Assembly: GCA_000310025.1 (NCBI GenBank)
Contig: FN649758.1
Coordinates: forward strand, 652,030 to 716,029
Reading direction: 5' to 3'
DNA length: 64,000 nt
From: Ectocarpus siliculosus
Lineage: Eukaryota > Sar > Phaeophyceae > Ectocarpales > Ectocarpaceae
The position numbers were made by a program, and so were the translations under genes. Of the stretch, positions 1 to 13,300 are shown piece after piece. Within the stretch, counting starts at the first letter, position 1; each line of letters starts with the position of its first letter. The notes beneath the pieces were generated by a model that saw only the letters and a list, made by a program, of their open reading frames with translations, had not been told where the DNA came from and did no database searches.

Positions 1-189
1 GTACAGCTGCTCCGCTTGGCCAAATTTTGGCGGGTGATGATTGTCGTTCGCCCGAAGGTATGGGAAAAACAACATGTGTGTGCCCACACAAATGGTGGTG
101 TCGAAGGAATTCCTTTCGTGTGTGATTCAGGGCATGATCTGCATCTCGCTGCCCCCAAGCAAAATGACTGACAGGGTTGGGCGCCTAGG

Positions 190-192
<3 letters not shown>

Positions 193-263
<71 letters not shown>
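193..263. repeat. (GA)n microsatellite
   Basis: About 70 bp of uninterrupted GA dinucleotide, followed by a G-run and a C-run. It keeps several reading frames open, giving spurious Arg/Glu or Ser/Leu repeat peptides on both strands. I see no gene in bases 1-483. Confidence 0.95.
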
Positions 264-268
<5 letters not shown>

Positions 269-483
269 CCCCCCACAGAGTGGAGGAAGAGAGGTAGATA
301 CACAAGACACAAACGCAGAGAGGCACACTGGACACACTTCCCGAAAGGAGCTCCACCTCCAGAAACGGTTCGAACCAGCCCACCGCCTCCCAACACACCA
401 AAACCTCGGCAAGGTTATGGCTGGTGAACACGCTCACACGCAAAAACGGTTACAAAACCTATTGGCATCAGGCGCTAAGTAGG

Positions 484-2318
484 TTATCCCACCTGACTGC
501 CGGAAACGCTGGACGTGGCCGAAGCCTCCCCACCTCCCTCCTGTCTCCGCCCAGCAAAGAACCCTCTCCACCCCCCGCTCGAAACCTCAAGCGCCGCCGG
601 CACGGCCACCCGCGGCCGCGGTGCGTCGGCGCGCTGCCCGCTCTCTGCCACGGGCGTATCGAGCGTCACATTTCCCAGGTTGCTGCTGTTGTTCGGCTCG
701 GGATCATCGCCACCGCCGCGGCCTCTCCGCGGTGCAACTGGGACCGGTTCCTCCGAAAAGCCGGCCGAAGAAGCCCCTGCCCCGCTCCCAGTGTCCGTCA
801 AGTTCGCCCCGGTACCACCCCGCTCTGCTTGAGCGCTTGCCCTCAAAGCGGCATCGCGCATTGCCTGCGACCGGGCCTTCTGCTCCGCAAGCGTCCTGGC
901 CGCGGCCCAAGCCTCTTCCCGAGCCCTGCTCTTGCTGGTGGTGGTGGTAGTCACAGCAGCGGGAACTACGGCAGCAGCCGCATCCTGCTGCATCGTAGGC
1001 GATGGCGCAGGTAGGCCCGCAGTATCTGCGTCTCTGAAAGGAGTCTCCGGTTCGGTAGCGAGTTGGACTTTCGCCGCTCCTGACGGTGACTCTCGCGAGG
1101 CAACGGAGCCGCCGCCGCGCCGCTCTCTTGCTATACCCTCCTCTTGGTTCCGCTCCTCCCTTGCCTTAGCATCAGCCACGTCCGGCAAGGGCCGCCTTCC
1201 TACCTCTTCTTCGCGCCGGGCGGCCAGGCGTCGCTTGTTGTCACGCGCCTCGGCTTCCTGTCGCGCACGCATCCAACGCCTGCTTTCTTCTTCTTCCTCC
1301 TTCTCCCTCGCAGTTCTCTCTTCCTCTGCCGCCGCCGCCGCCGCCGCCGCTTCAGCTGCGACACGTCGGTCTTCGTTCCTCTGGCGATCTCGGTCCAGAT
1401 CGAGAGCGCGTTGGCGTTCTCGCTCTCGCTCTCGCTCCTCGTCTTCGAGCACGCGCATGCGTTCGCGTTCCCGTTCTTCTGCTTGCAACACGGCAGCCGC
1501 AGCCGCCGCGGCGGCTTCCTCCAACCTCTTCTCCTCCTCTTCTTGGAGCACCCGCTGCCGCCGCCGCTCGGCTTCGACAGCCTCGGCTTCCAGCCGAAGC
1601 GTTTCTTCTCGCCGCCGTCGCTCGTCTTCCCTCCCGCTCTCCTCCTCCTCCTCCTCCTCCTCCTCCTCTGCTGCGTGCAAGAGGTCCGCTTCTTCTTCTT
1701 CGCCTTTCCTCTGCCTTGTCGCTTCTGCGTCGCCCCCCGCCTTGTGCATCAACGACGTCTTGCTGCTAGGAACAGCGTCTGCGTCGTCCTGCTGCTGTGC
1801 GGGTGGCCTCTTCCCGCGGTGATGCTGATCTAGCGCTAAGGCTTCTCTCACCTTGCGTTCCATCAGCCCCTGACGGGCACTCAAGCTTGCCGGTCTCGCT
1901 GGCGCATGCGGAGGAACTGCTTCAGCAGGACCGCTGCTGCTGCCTTCAAGCGCGTTGATGTCAGTGCCTGCAGCGGCATATGCTGGTGTGGCCGACGAAG
2001 GAGCTTCATCGCGTACACCTGACAGGGAGGAACGAACGCACGGGACTGTCTGAACATTCATCTCAAGCACCTGTCGTTGTGGCATACGCGCGGTTGGTGT
2101 GCTGTGCACATGTAGTGCCACGTGCGGACCGTTTACAGCAGCAGCAGCAGCGATGGACGCGAACTAAATACGTACGGCATCGTACCTTTGTTGTTGTCTC
2201 CGTCCACGGCACCCACAGTCGAGCCCTCGTCGTTCGAAGTCTCGTCCCCTTCATCTCCGTCGTAGCGACCGGTGACGGTGTCGAGAGCACCGTCAAGATA
2301 GTTTAGCAGAAAGGACAT
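484..2318 (-). CDS. Acidic Glu/Arg/Ala-rich coiled-coil protein, function unknown
   Basis: Two-exon model, complement of 484-2101 and 2176-2318, giving 586 residues. The first exon starts MSFLLNYLDGALDTVTG and continues with an Asp/Glu/Gly-rich stretch. A GTACGT donor follows, then a short intron of about 74 bp ending CACAG; phase and total length agree (1,761 nt). The large second exon is open for over 530 codons. Its middle third is a long charged region of poly-Glu, Arg-Glu dipeptides, poly-Ala blocks and heptad-like Leu/Ala spacing, which predicts an extended single alpha helix or coiled coil. The C-terminal third is Ser/Gly/Pro-rich and probably disordered. I see no signal peptide, membrane segment or catalytic motif. 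Such composition occurs in cytoskeletal, centrosomal and RNA-associated scaffold proteins, so I do not assign a function. The alternative start is the in-frame ATG at 2121, without the small exon. The gene is divergent from the VAP gene, about 410 bp away. The long open frame on the opposite strand (932-1822, poly-Ser) is a composition shadow. Confidence 0.6.
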
Positions 2319-2731
2319 GTCTACATCAGCTCTCGTCCGCCTGTAAACTCCGTTGTGGTTGTAGTTGTAGGGAGACGGAAAAAGTAGCCACAGGAGGAAT
2401 TTCTGCGAGTAGTTGGACTGAAGAAAAAACACGACTCACACAACCACTCTGTTTTTGACAATCGAGTGCCTTGTCTTGCCCTCTAGCAGTGTGCTGCGCG
2501 GACTGAGAACAGTCAGCAGTCACCTGCTCCTGGCACGGTGCACTCCACTGTCCAGCGCCAGGCGAAGGGGCTCCGTGAAGAAGTTTTCGATTTTGCATAC
2601 CCCCTAAGAGACACCTTAGAGCAGGGGAAGTGCAGCAACGAGCCAGCAAGTGGGTAGAGAACGAGAGGCAGAGAGAGAGAGAGAGAGAGAAAGAGCGACG
2701 GATAGAGGCTTGGACTCTGCTGCGGGAGAAA
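2319..2731. promoter_or_regulatory. Shared intergenic region between divergent genes
   Basis: About 410 bp separate the start codons of the minus-strand coiled-coil gene and the plus-strand VAP gene, so both promoters and 5' leaders should lie here. The region holds a GA tract around 2670-2692 close to the VAP start. I see no clear TATA box. Confidence 0.45.
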
Positions 2732-3648
2732 ATGGCGGACGCTTCAGTGAACGCCTCGCGACCACTTGTCGACGTAAGTCTCGCTGAACTCTACTCTTGT
2801 TAATTCTCGGTGGGCATCAAAAAGTGCTTGTGTTGAGCGCAAGTGTTAAACTGCTTGTACGTGTGTTTTCTGGACTTGTTGGACGGATGATGTTCCACCT
2901 GCTTGTAGTATGCCTCGACCTCTCTCTCAGAGATGGGAACACAGCAAGCAAGTCACAGATTCATTAGCCATGCATGATTTTTTGACAAGAGCACGGCGGT
3001 TGCTGTGTTTGACGTGGATTGATGAGTGATGATTGCACACAGAAGCTTGTTCTGCGCGAAAGGACATGCGTGAAGTGAAGAACGCAGTAGTGCACCTGCG
3101 TGACAGGTTTCGGCAATCATCGGGCACGCTTGTTACAGCAGCAAACTCGCTCCCATAGCAGGCGGAACCTCAACTACTGCCACCACCCTAGACTCACGTG
3201 TGGACAAATCCTTGTTTTTAAGCTCCAACCGAGGACCATGGCGATGACCTTCCTCAACATTGAGTTTACATTTCGCGAACGATTGGCAGTTTGAAAGGCA
3301 GGCCTGTGTGTATGTATGCGCGGGAGAGAAATGTAGTAACTCTGGCATAACCCTTTTGAGTCTTCAGGCGTTCTGACTGATCATTGATTGATCATTTTGC
3401 AAATGCTGGTGTAGTGGCAAGTCGTGGAGTTGCCGCCCTCCAGCCCTTCGCGCCGTGTATTGGCAACCTGGTGTGTCTAGATGATTAGAACCCGCGCTAA
3501 CCGGCTGACCAATGAAGAGGCGTCAGTGACAGAGGGTAACATCAAGGTCTCGGGAATGGGGCCAATCAATGCCAAATCATGAATCTCTCAACGTATGTAC
3601 ATGAACGTGTGTGTGCATACATACATACAACATACATACATACATACA

Positions 3649-3679
<31 letters not shown>

Positions 3680-6600
3680 GTGTTCTTTGGCAGCCACACA
3701 TACACTCGCCCGAACGTAGGAAGCCACTGCTGCAAAGAGCAGAGGGCAGCAAAAGGGAGGGGTATTGCAAGCCCTGCCGAAGCCCAGATACCGAGGATAT
3801 CGTGGTATGCTGCATCTCCCAACAATTTGAAAATCGTTCCCAAGATCCAGCAGTCATTTTGTCAGCAGCTACAACGAACGCTAAACAACACCACTACTAC
3901 TGCTGTAGACGAGTATCACATATCAGCAACACATCCACACTCGTAGCGCACACATACCCTCGCCCGAACCCAGGAAACCACGAGGTACAGGTGTGTGCTG
4001 GTGGATGTGCTTGTTGTTTGAAGAACAAGAAAAACAAAGGAGCTCTAGAGAGCTGGCAGGGCACAATTCGGGGGGAACAGAGAACAGAGAAGTACAGAAG
4101 TACAACTACCAGCTGTGGGTCTTCACTGATCATTTTCCCTCTTTGGACTGATCATTTCCACAACACCGAAAATAGACCAGTTGAGGCAGCTAACCTGCCC
4201 TACTGACCGCAGCGCGACCACCCATCAACCCTTTCTACGACACTGTCTGTGGCCACCACCCTGTCGCCGGCTTCCCTCATGGCCTACAGGTGGAGATAGC
4301 TGTTGCGTGTGCACAAGTACCCTGGTGTCTTTCTCTGCACTTCTCTCTCTCCCGCTCGCTCCATCTCTCGATTTTTTTTTGCGCAAAAAAAAGAATCTGA
4401 CAGTCCAGCCTAGACCCAAAGGGGTTAATAGAGACAAGGCAGTCCCTCCCGGAGGCAATTTGCTTGGGTGCTGCTGGCTGTTGTGTACACGTAGAAATCG
4501 CTTTATTGCAGATGATGCCTGCTCATGGTGCAATAAGCTCAACAGAGGAGAACCCTGCTTGCCTTCAATACATGCAAATGCTGTCTGTACGTCCTTGCCG
4601 CTACAGCAGTAGTCCATCGCAAAACGATCAAGGAGTAGTGGAGGTTGACAGAGTAGTTACGCGTTGCGAAATGCCAACCTACCCACACCCTTTGTACGGC
4701 ATGCCTGTACCCATGTTGAACCCCCTGCATTTTCTGCGAGCAGATATTGTGGAATGCACAGGATGGACGCCTTGCAGCTTCAAAAACCCATCCCTATTGT
4801 TTCACACGTTGGCACATCTAACATGACTGCTGTAGATACCAAGAGGTTCCCTCGTGTCGGAGACGCCTTGTCGGTATGTAGCTTTTCGTTTGGCGCTTCT
4901 CCAGGGCTTTAGAAGCACCTTTGATGCCGAGATATCGCCACTCAAACATCGGCCGGGCTAGGTATGTCATCCAATGCCACTTGTTAAGAAGTTAACCGAC
5001 AGTGGTCCTTCCTTTTCGTCTCTGACCTAAATCCGAAGTAAATCTGATACCATGCACAGAATCAAGAGCATGTTCCGGAGAATGCTGTCGCACAGTCAAC
5101 CCAACGCCAATTCGCGCGCGGTCAGTGGGCCTTCGCCTGCACACACGGGAGTTAGTTACCGCCCTCAACCATCCCCGTCTTTTCCGGAAATAATTGCAGC
5201 CCTTTTCCTACTGGAAACCCTTTCTGTTTGTCCTCTGCCCACATTTGCTTCGCCATAATTCCGGTCGTTGTTTTTTGTCCTCGCAGATCACGCCGGACAC
5301 GCTGTCTTTCGAGCTCTTCCCCAACTCGCAGCCCGGCTGCGTGCTCTACGTCAGCAACGCCGCCGGGGTCACGGTGGCCTTCAAGGTAGCTACCATTCTA
5401 CCCTCGTGGTCTTGTGTTGGAGTTGGCGGCCGGCCGGTATGGGCTTCACAGCCGCCGGCTCGTTGCAGTTGAACGCGCCACCGCGTAAGAAATTGGGACT
5501 TGGGTCTTCGATTTTCATGGGATGCACGTGAAAAACTTGAACCCTACACACACTTTAGGCTATGCTTGGTTTCCCGACCAATCAAACACGGAGCGACGGT
5601 TGCGGCGCAAAATATTTTTGCTCGTAGGTCGTGGCGTGTCCTGTTTCGAGTTAGTGCGACTGGGGTAGCACCTACCATGGAGTATGTAGACGCGACATGT
5701 TTTTCTTATTTGTGCCCGTGTAGTCCAGTCCATGTTCACGATGCACGAAGAAAAAACGTCTTGAATAGGAATCCGAGAACAGTTTAACGCGGACCATCAT
5801 GTGGTGTGCGGCTCAAATTTGGTTGGGTGCATCGCTGCTACAACTGTCGGGATACCTGTTGATCTACTGCAAGAAGTCGGCAAGACTTTTGGTCGAACGT
5901 AGAGTGGTACAAGATACCAAGAAGACGTTGGCGCTACTTCTAGGTTGCGCATTTAGTAAAAGGATAACACTTCGTAGCGACGACTACGAAGTACGACACA
6001 AGATAACACACCGACTGGACCGATTCTCGATGCTCGATTTATCAACAGTTGAAACGTCGCAGCGCCGAAAATGGCGGCGTTGAAGCCGTCTGGTCGAGAG
6101 CTCTGCGAAAAAGTATCGTTTCGTCCATGCATCATCTTCGTCGTGGAGTAATCGAGCTTTGAAAATCGGTCCAGGGGGTGGTGTTATCTTGTGTCGTATA
6201 GGGTAGTGTACTGCTGTGGTTTTTGTTACGGTCGTCGTCGTTCGTTGCCAGCGCCACAGACGTGTCCGCGTAGTGCTCGGTAGCTGTTAGCCCGCCAACC
6301 CGGTTCCTATTCACTTACACGAAGGACACCCGTACAGCACGCCTTCTCGCTGCCGTTTTCCCTCGCTGAAATCCGAGACCCTGCAGAAAGGGCGGCTATG
6401 CCGACGTGGGTGCCCCCCCGCGTCTCCCTGACGCTACGGTGCGTTCTGACCACGTACCTCTCACATTGCCCACGCTTGATTGTTCGGCGTCGGCGCTATC
6501 TGCCTGCCTGCAGGTGAAGACAACGGAGCCGAGGCGTTACCTTGTTCGACCAAACCAGGGGATGATCGGGCCGGGAGAGAGGGAGGCGGTGAACGTCTAC

Positions 6601-9600
6601 CTCATTGAGAAGGAGTGCAAGTGCGTCAGTCAGTCAGTCAGTCAATCAATCTCGTCGATGACACCCGTTTCCCACACCTCCCGCTTTTTCTCGCTCTCCC
6701 TTTTGTGTTAGGGTGCCTCCTGCGGGTGCTATGCTATATTTCGCATGTTTGTTGTCGTTTTTTAAGTTTTCGCCCAACGTCGTCTTCACGCTTACGACAC
6801 CTGAGGCAGTTAGTCAAAACAGGTGACTGTTTTTGATCTCCCAGACGCATGCAATTCTTCCCGCCAGCCCTCACCTTTACAGTTTCTGGCGAATGCATCT
6901 TCGAGGGGCACTTCATCCCTGCACTGGATCTGACACCCTTACCCTATTGTGCGGAGATCCGCTGCTATGTTTCGGTCTGTGTTTGTACGTGCGATCTCGC
7001 CATTTCCATTTTCGTCGTGTTTCCGTCGTTGGCATCAATCCCGCCATTCCGTGCCAGTTTCACCACGTTCCATCCTGTATTACCGCTTGTTTGTCTTGGC
7101 CGGGGCCGAACAGCCTACTCATCCATGAGGGTGTCCAGACGCCTTCTTCCCTGGGAAAGGTCAGCGACAAGTTTTTGGTTCAGACGGTGGGCCTTGGGGA
7201 AGGGGAGGCGGCGCTACTCACGTCCGTCGCCGCTGCCAAGCAGACCGAGGCGGTGAGTCATGACGCACAAGGTCGCGAGACATTTTGGGCTTTAGGGTTA
7301 CGGTAGTGATGTTGCTGTTGATGGTGGTAAGTGGCGGTGTTGCTACTGCTGTTGTGGTGCTGCCGCTATTCCTGTCGTCGATGTTGTCGTTGTCGTCTGG
7401 TGTGTTGATGTCGCTTCCCGAGTGTGCTCGAGACAAGTCTTGCGGCCCTGGAGGATTGGGAGGCTCTCGAACGAGAGGCCGAGGCACACGCTTGGAACCT
7501 CGAGATTGACCCGCTTTTGCTGCATTCTCCTGACCCACGACCACCAAACACCGACGACCCCCAGGTCAATACTCCCCTCGTCATGCCTGAGTAACCCTCG
7601 CCGCCATCCCCCCCCCCCCGGTGCTTTCCAGCTGACGAAGATTTGGGCGACCTTCAACAAGACTGCCATCCGCAACAAGAAGCTCAACGTCAGAATCTCC
7701 CTCGCAAGCGGTGCGGCGAAATCACTGTCCGCCGCCAACAGCACGGCGGCGGCTAGTGTGGCGCAATCGCCGGCACGGACGGTGGGCAGCGACAGCGGCG
7801 GGGCTGTTTTCGCTTCCCCCGGCAGCCAAACTTCCCCCTCGGGCGTCGCGGCGAGGGGGGCCTACGGAGCGAGGAACGGGGGGGGGGGGTCTCGAGGGCA
7901 GCGTTTCGAGGGCAGGGGGGGTAGGGGGCGCGGGGCTGGACGAGAACTCTAGAGTACTAGCGAACAAATACGACGATGTGAGTGTGTCTTGTTTGTATTG
8001 ATGCGGCAGCCGCTGGATACACCTTGGACACTTTGGTTGGCCTGTGGTTTGCTGTAGTTATCCCCGTTTTGTTCGGTCGGTTCCAATTTTTACCTCCACC
8101 ATGGTAGTTCCCCAAACGCGTCTACTTTTTGAGTACCACCCGTTTCTCACCCATTGTGAATACATCAGCAGCATTTGTGTGCACACTTAGCCGAAGTCGG
8201 CATGGTCGTGTTGACCCTTTGTACCCCATCGTGTTGTTGACAGCTTCGTCTAGTGTCCCGGTCGTCTTTTTTTTTTCGTTTCGAATTCATGTTGTTGGCA
8301 CGCTGTTGGTTCCGATGTAGTTTCACGTGATAAAAAAGTGACATCCGTTGCGTTTCTACAGAGCTGGTTTGGCAGATGGGGGCATATCTGCCGGTCGTAG
8401 CAGAAATATAGTATCAGCGCAGCCCTTTCGTCGTTGATCGTCCGTGCGGTTGAGAGAGGGAAGTGACGCCGGTGATAGATGCGTTCCCAGCATGAACAAC
8501 CCGTACATCTACCGCAAGCCTACGCATCGTAGGCAGCTGGAGGAGACCATCGTCATTTGCTGGCATCCAGTGTGTTCCATAAGTTGTTCTGTCCAGCTCA
8601 CATAGATTTCAATGGTTGGCCGCTGCATGTGCTTCTGGTGTATCACGCTGCTTCTCTGTTTCCGCTGTATGAGCTGGAGATGTATAGGCGGAAAAGCAGC
8701 TAGTTTGCACAGGGCACCCATGCATGCGAAGTTTATTCGACGTACACATTTTTTTGCGGACGTCGCACATACCTGGTGTTTTTTTTTTGTCGATGCCAAT
8801 GTTGTGTCCGCCCTGCATGTACGCAGATTCATGAGTTTCCTCTATTTTTTTCGCGTCTTATTCTTGCATCCGCCTCCGAACATAGCGTGACAATGAATCA
8901 TTAGTTTTTCACGAACCGCCTCTCGTTGTCTGTCTGGTCCTGCCCATCTGTCTCCCTCTCTCTCTCTCTCTGCCGGCTGTCCTCTCTGCTTGTCGTGTCT
9001 GCCCTACATGGTTTCTCACAGCTTGTGAACTACACGGCAAACTTGACAGAGGAGCGCGATGAGCTGAACGCTAGTTTAGAGGAGGCCAAGAAGGCGCTGC
9101 AGCGGGAGATGGCCACCCGGATCGCACTAGAAAGCAAGGGCCAGATGCAGCAGGGCAGAAAGGTGCGCCTGTCATTAACAACCCGCGTTTTCCCTGTCAG
9201 GAGCTAGCCTGTGTACGCGCAGACAAATGGTATATCTTTGGGGTCAGGACGGATTATGTACAGAGACTGGCAGCCGTCAGGATGGTGAAAAACGTGGGGA
9301 GAACGTGTTGAACAGGTTATCGGGGGAGGTGGGATCGGAGCGGAAGCTTTCTAGTGCGAAGGAGTAAAATGTGGTACACGCGTGGTTAGTCGTGAGCGGT
9401 GCAGTTGTGATTGAACAGGCGGTGGGCCTGCGCATTCTACGATACTCGCCATCTACGAGAAACACACATTTACATTGTCGATAGTTGTACGAGAAGTACT
9501 TTGGGACTGCTGTGTCGTCGCGTCGGCGGCGGGCTCCGCTCTTCCTTTTCCTTCATACACGTGCAGCACGTTTGGTGTTTTTTTTTTAAATGCAAAGAAC

Positions 9601-10365
9601 TGCTTCATCTGTAAGGCACCGTATGCACACGACTTCGTCCGTCCTTCTTATTTCTGTGGGACTCCTCGTTTGCATCGCAACAGCAGCAAACAGTTTCACC
9701 ACGTCACGACATGATACAATCGCCACGCCCCCGAACCCCTCACGCCGTTTCGCATGAAGGAACTAATCTGACCCGCGTCCCGCTGCGTTGCCCTCTGGGT
9801 CGTTTCTGGCCCTCTGTCTTGCGCGTACATGGCACGGCGCCAATCACCATCATAATCAACAACACAACAAATCGCTTGTTGTCGTCATCATCGGCAATAC
9901 CGCCGACAACCCCGCCACCACCAACATCATCACAACCAACACCAACAACCACGCATCGTCGGCATCATCTTCGTCATCGTCAACAACACCAACATCATGA
10001 TCAAACATCATCATTAACATGGCTCTCATCCAATACCACCACCGTGATCATCATCGCCAACAACATAACAACGTCGTCATTGTCAACATCACGGACATCA
10101 ACATCGACAACGACAGGGATCCACAAGGGGGGGCGTTCGTCCCCCGGTTAACCATCAGCGCGATGGCGGCGGCGGCTTCGGGCTGGTCACCCTGTCAATC
10201 GTAGCTTCTATTTTTTTCTTCCTAGGCCACTGGCTTGACCTGGCTAGTGCCGGCGACGCCGTCACCGCTCGCCCATCGGTGATCCAGCAGTACGCGGCGT
10301 CACCCCAGCCATTCACCAGCAGTGGGAGCAGCCGGGAGGGCGGGGAGGGGTCGTCGGAGTTGTGA
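2732..10365 (+). CDS. VAP-family (MSP-domain) ER membrane-contact protein
   Basis: Seven exons: 2732-2773, 5287-5385, 6514-6620, 7114-7252, 7632-7977, 9022-9162, 10159-10365. The start ATGGCGGAC sits in a purine-rich context. Exons 1-5 encode an MSP domain of about 120 residues, including the family core VAFKVKTTEP and RYLVRPNQG, then KFLVQT and KIWATFNK. VAP proteins use this surface to bind FFAT motifs of lipid-transfer and tethering proteins at ER contact sites. A Gly/Ser-rich linker follows, then a coiled coil beginning YDDLVNYTANLTEERDEL, then one membrane segment (FGLVTLSIVASIFFFLG). Splice phases agree at every junction. Two oddities. Exon 5 contains a run of 12 G (7878-7889) across which the frame must change by one base to join the linker to the coiled coil, probably a homopolymer miscount. 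And about 45 residues follow the membrane segment, whereas VAPs usually end there. Introns carry CATA and CAA/CAT repeats. No gene symbol is given because the family, not the exact orthologue, is what I recognise. Confidence 0.88.
3616..3677. repeat. (CATA)n microsatellite in VAP intron 1
   Basis: About fifteen near-perfect CATA/TACA units with one interruption, inside the 2.5-kb first intron of the VAP gene. The rest of that intron (2774-5286) shows no exon I can support. Confidence 0.95.
9840..10135. repeat. CAA/CAT/CCA triplet-rich tract in VAP intron 6
   Basis: Nearly 300 bp dominated by imperfect CAA, CAT, CAC and ATC triplets, just upstream of the last VAP exon. The apparent Thr/Ser/His/Asn-rich peptides read through it are composition artefacts. 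Confidence 0.8.
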
Positions 10366-13300
10366 CACTGCTGTTTCGTCCCTGATGGTTTGTTCATCCC
10401 GCTAGATCGCGCACCCTGCAAGGCTACAGGCTCTTGGTTGGGACTTCCATGCTGTACAGCTACGGCTGGACTACTCGCTGTCATCATGACGGCAGGATCG
10501 GCGGCGCGTGAGGAGGAGACCTTGTTTTGTAGCCTTCAGCAGGAAAATATCAGGCAGGGATGGTATGTAGGGAGACACGTGACGAGAAGGAGAGCATTTG
10601 CGCATTTGATGCTAGCGATCACGGGTCCTTGGTGGGTGTATGTAGCGGACGACCCGTGGTTTTGGTGGGGACGCAAATGCGTCCTATTTTAGCATGCACA
10701 GCGCCCTGTTAATCACGGTTGGTTGCTGCATAAACCATCTTGACTACATCCAGACATCCAGACATCCAGACATCCAGACATCCAGCGGCATCCGCGACGT
10801 TCCCCTTGCATCGGTTCCATCGAACGGGAAGATATGTGTGTGCTCGCCCGGGGTAAACAGGAGTGGCACCTTTCCTTGCGTTCCGCGCGTGCGTTGATTC
10901 GTGTGTTTGTCGTGTGTGGAGATCGGGATGTTTCGGAGGCACGAGGCCTTGGGACGGTCGTGGTTTGGGCTTTGTTGCTGCCAAGTGGCATGCACGACGA
11001 ACGCGGTGGCTCGACGTAGAGTGAGATGGTGGTTGCCCTCAGTGAAAGCGTTATTGAACGTGATGTTGGGAGTGCACAGAAATTCGAGAGGAGGGTACAT
11101 TGGAGGAAGAAAGGGGTAGGGTTGTCTCTTACGTGTACAGGCGGATGTAGAAATGATTCCCCAGTGTATCATGGCAATAGCAACGAAGTATCCTGCGAGA
11201 AAACTGGAAGGACACTGACTTGCTGCTGATGTTCGTAAACCTCGGCGTCTGTTTGTGCATGTGCAAAGTTAGCAGTGAAGCGGTTAAACGCCCAACCGGG
11301 AAGAGGGTGACTGTTGACAGACGCCACGTCGGTGAGAACATCTTGCTACAAGGCGATGTTCTTTTCTCAGTCGATAGGCTTGTCTCTTGAAGCCTGCCAA
11401 AGAAGGACTGCTCACAGTAGTGAGTGGGCATGGACGGGCCGCGTGGTCCATACTGTTCCTTGTTGCTCTTTCTGTGTGTTATTTAAGAGGATGGGCCTGT
11501 CCTTTACGGGGACATGATATCCAATATACTGTTTTAAGTGTGAGGATAGTGCTGTTCTCCATGAATGGGGACTGCGCGGACGGTAGACTGGTTCAGTCGT
11601 TCGTTTTCTTAATACGATACAGCAAGTTTGAAGTAGGATGGGAGGGATAGAAGAGGAGCGTTGAACGAAGATCTTTGTTTGTAAACGGCATGGCGGCTTC
11701 ATTCTCATCTCGCTTTGTAGGCATTTGCAGGTTGATGGCAAAGCCGACGTGGCACTCCAGCTGCGCAATTTCATCCGGGGGTGATTATTCCCATCTACTT
11801 GAAAGATCTCGTTCATGTGAAGACGAAAGTTGTCGGGGGTCGGCTCCTGCCGTTGCACCGACGAGGTTACACTATGCATACAACCAAATTCCTGTCGAAC
11901 GATCTCTTTCGGCTCGTCAACAAGCCTGACGGAAGTGGTCTCCGCGGAACCCAGATGGTGTTTCCTTGCAGCTGGGATGTTGCCCTCACTGTTCTGGAAG
12001 CTCTCGAGCATGGACGGTGCCCTCTGCGATACTGAACAAGTCACACAGAACGAACCGTAAATACTTAAATAATACCTGTGTGCTACGGCAACGGACGTGC
12101 GAGCGTTCCCATATCGCAGTCGAGCACATGAAATGCACGAAACACGCTCGCACAAAACCCGTATTGCTCGGAAGAGTCGTTCTACTATCGTCGACTTCCA
12201 TGATAGCCTGAGATTTTACTTGTGGCGGTGTGCGAAGAACGAAGAACGACCGCCTATGTGATGAAAATGACCAATTTTCCTTCCAGCTTTGATCGTTGCT
12301 GTGAACGGCTCTAGATGCCGGAACATTTAGTGGATCACGGAATATTTTCGGTTTCATGTGTATTGGTGAGTTCCCACCATTCTCTCACTTAGTGTCCGGG
12401 TGAGGTAAAAGTACGTGCTTGACGTTCTACGTGCGCGCCGCCACGCTGCAACGCATTCAGCAGAGCGGCCCAACAGCGAATTGTGAGAGCAATACATGAC
12501 AACTGGTTGCAGCCCACGGGACCCACTCGCGATGTCACGAACCTCACTGCCGATAGGCTACTGGTGGTGCTTTGTTGAAGTCTCGCAATCTTGTGCGTCA
12601 ACTCCGACCTTCACGAATACAACACGCAACTCATTTTCTCACCCTCGTTTTTCCTAATCGCATCCACCTGTCCATAGATTCCTGTATTTTTGGCAACGGT
12701 TGGCTGCATGTAGCTTTTGCCGAATTCAGCGTCGCCTTGTTCTCGTCGTTGACCCGTGAGTCCAGCCGTAGGTCTATTGATAGATTGCAAAGAGCGTTGG
12801 AAGTGGCACGGGATTTAGTTCTCTTGCAATGTCCGCGCCCTGACGGGGTCGTAATCGAGGCGGCCTTCCGTCCTTACAATATTGTTGTACGTACTGCAAT
12901 GCAGCCAACACAGAAGAGTGAACTCGATTGCTCCGACCCGGTCACGTTTCGACCGTTGTCGTCACCCTCTCGCGGGCCACCATAGCGGCATCTGCATTGT
13001 GAGCATCTCGTCGTGAGCAAGAGAAGAACTGGTAAGGCTTGTATTGATCTTCTTGTTCCGCTCATTTTCGCATGACAGACGTGATTTTCAACAGGGTGAG
13101 GGCGAGGTTCGACGACCTGGAGAGTCAGTACTCCTTCAGTCGCCCGACGGTGAGAACAGATTATTCCACGTCTTCGGTTGTCAAGAATTGCACAACCCAA
13201 GTAGTCGTAGAGATTTCGCCGCATGAAAGTGTGTTCCAGTATGATTCGGGGCATCAGTTTTTGAGCTCTCCCATGGACAAACTGTGCTCATCGTGGACCA

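Noticed and set aside
41-427. Open frames on both strands with long Arg-Glu or Ser-Leu repeats
   Set aside because: They are produced by the (GA)n microsatellite and have no unique domain.
932-1833. Long plus-strand poly-Ser and Phe/Leu-rich frames
   Set aside because: They are antisense to the Glu/Arg-rich coiled-coil gene; GAG/CTC codon bias keeps the opposite strand open.
11412-12155. 247-codon minus-strand frame as a gene
   Set aside because: There is no recognisable domain, no splice or phase support, and plus-strand frames over the same DNA are equally plausible.
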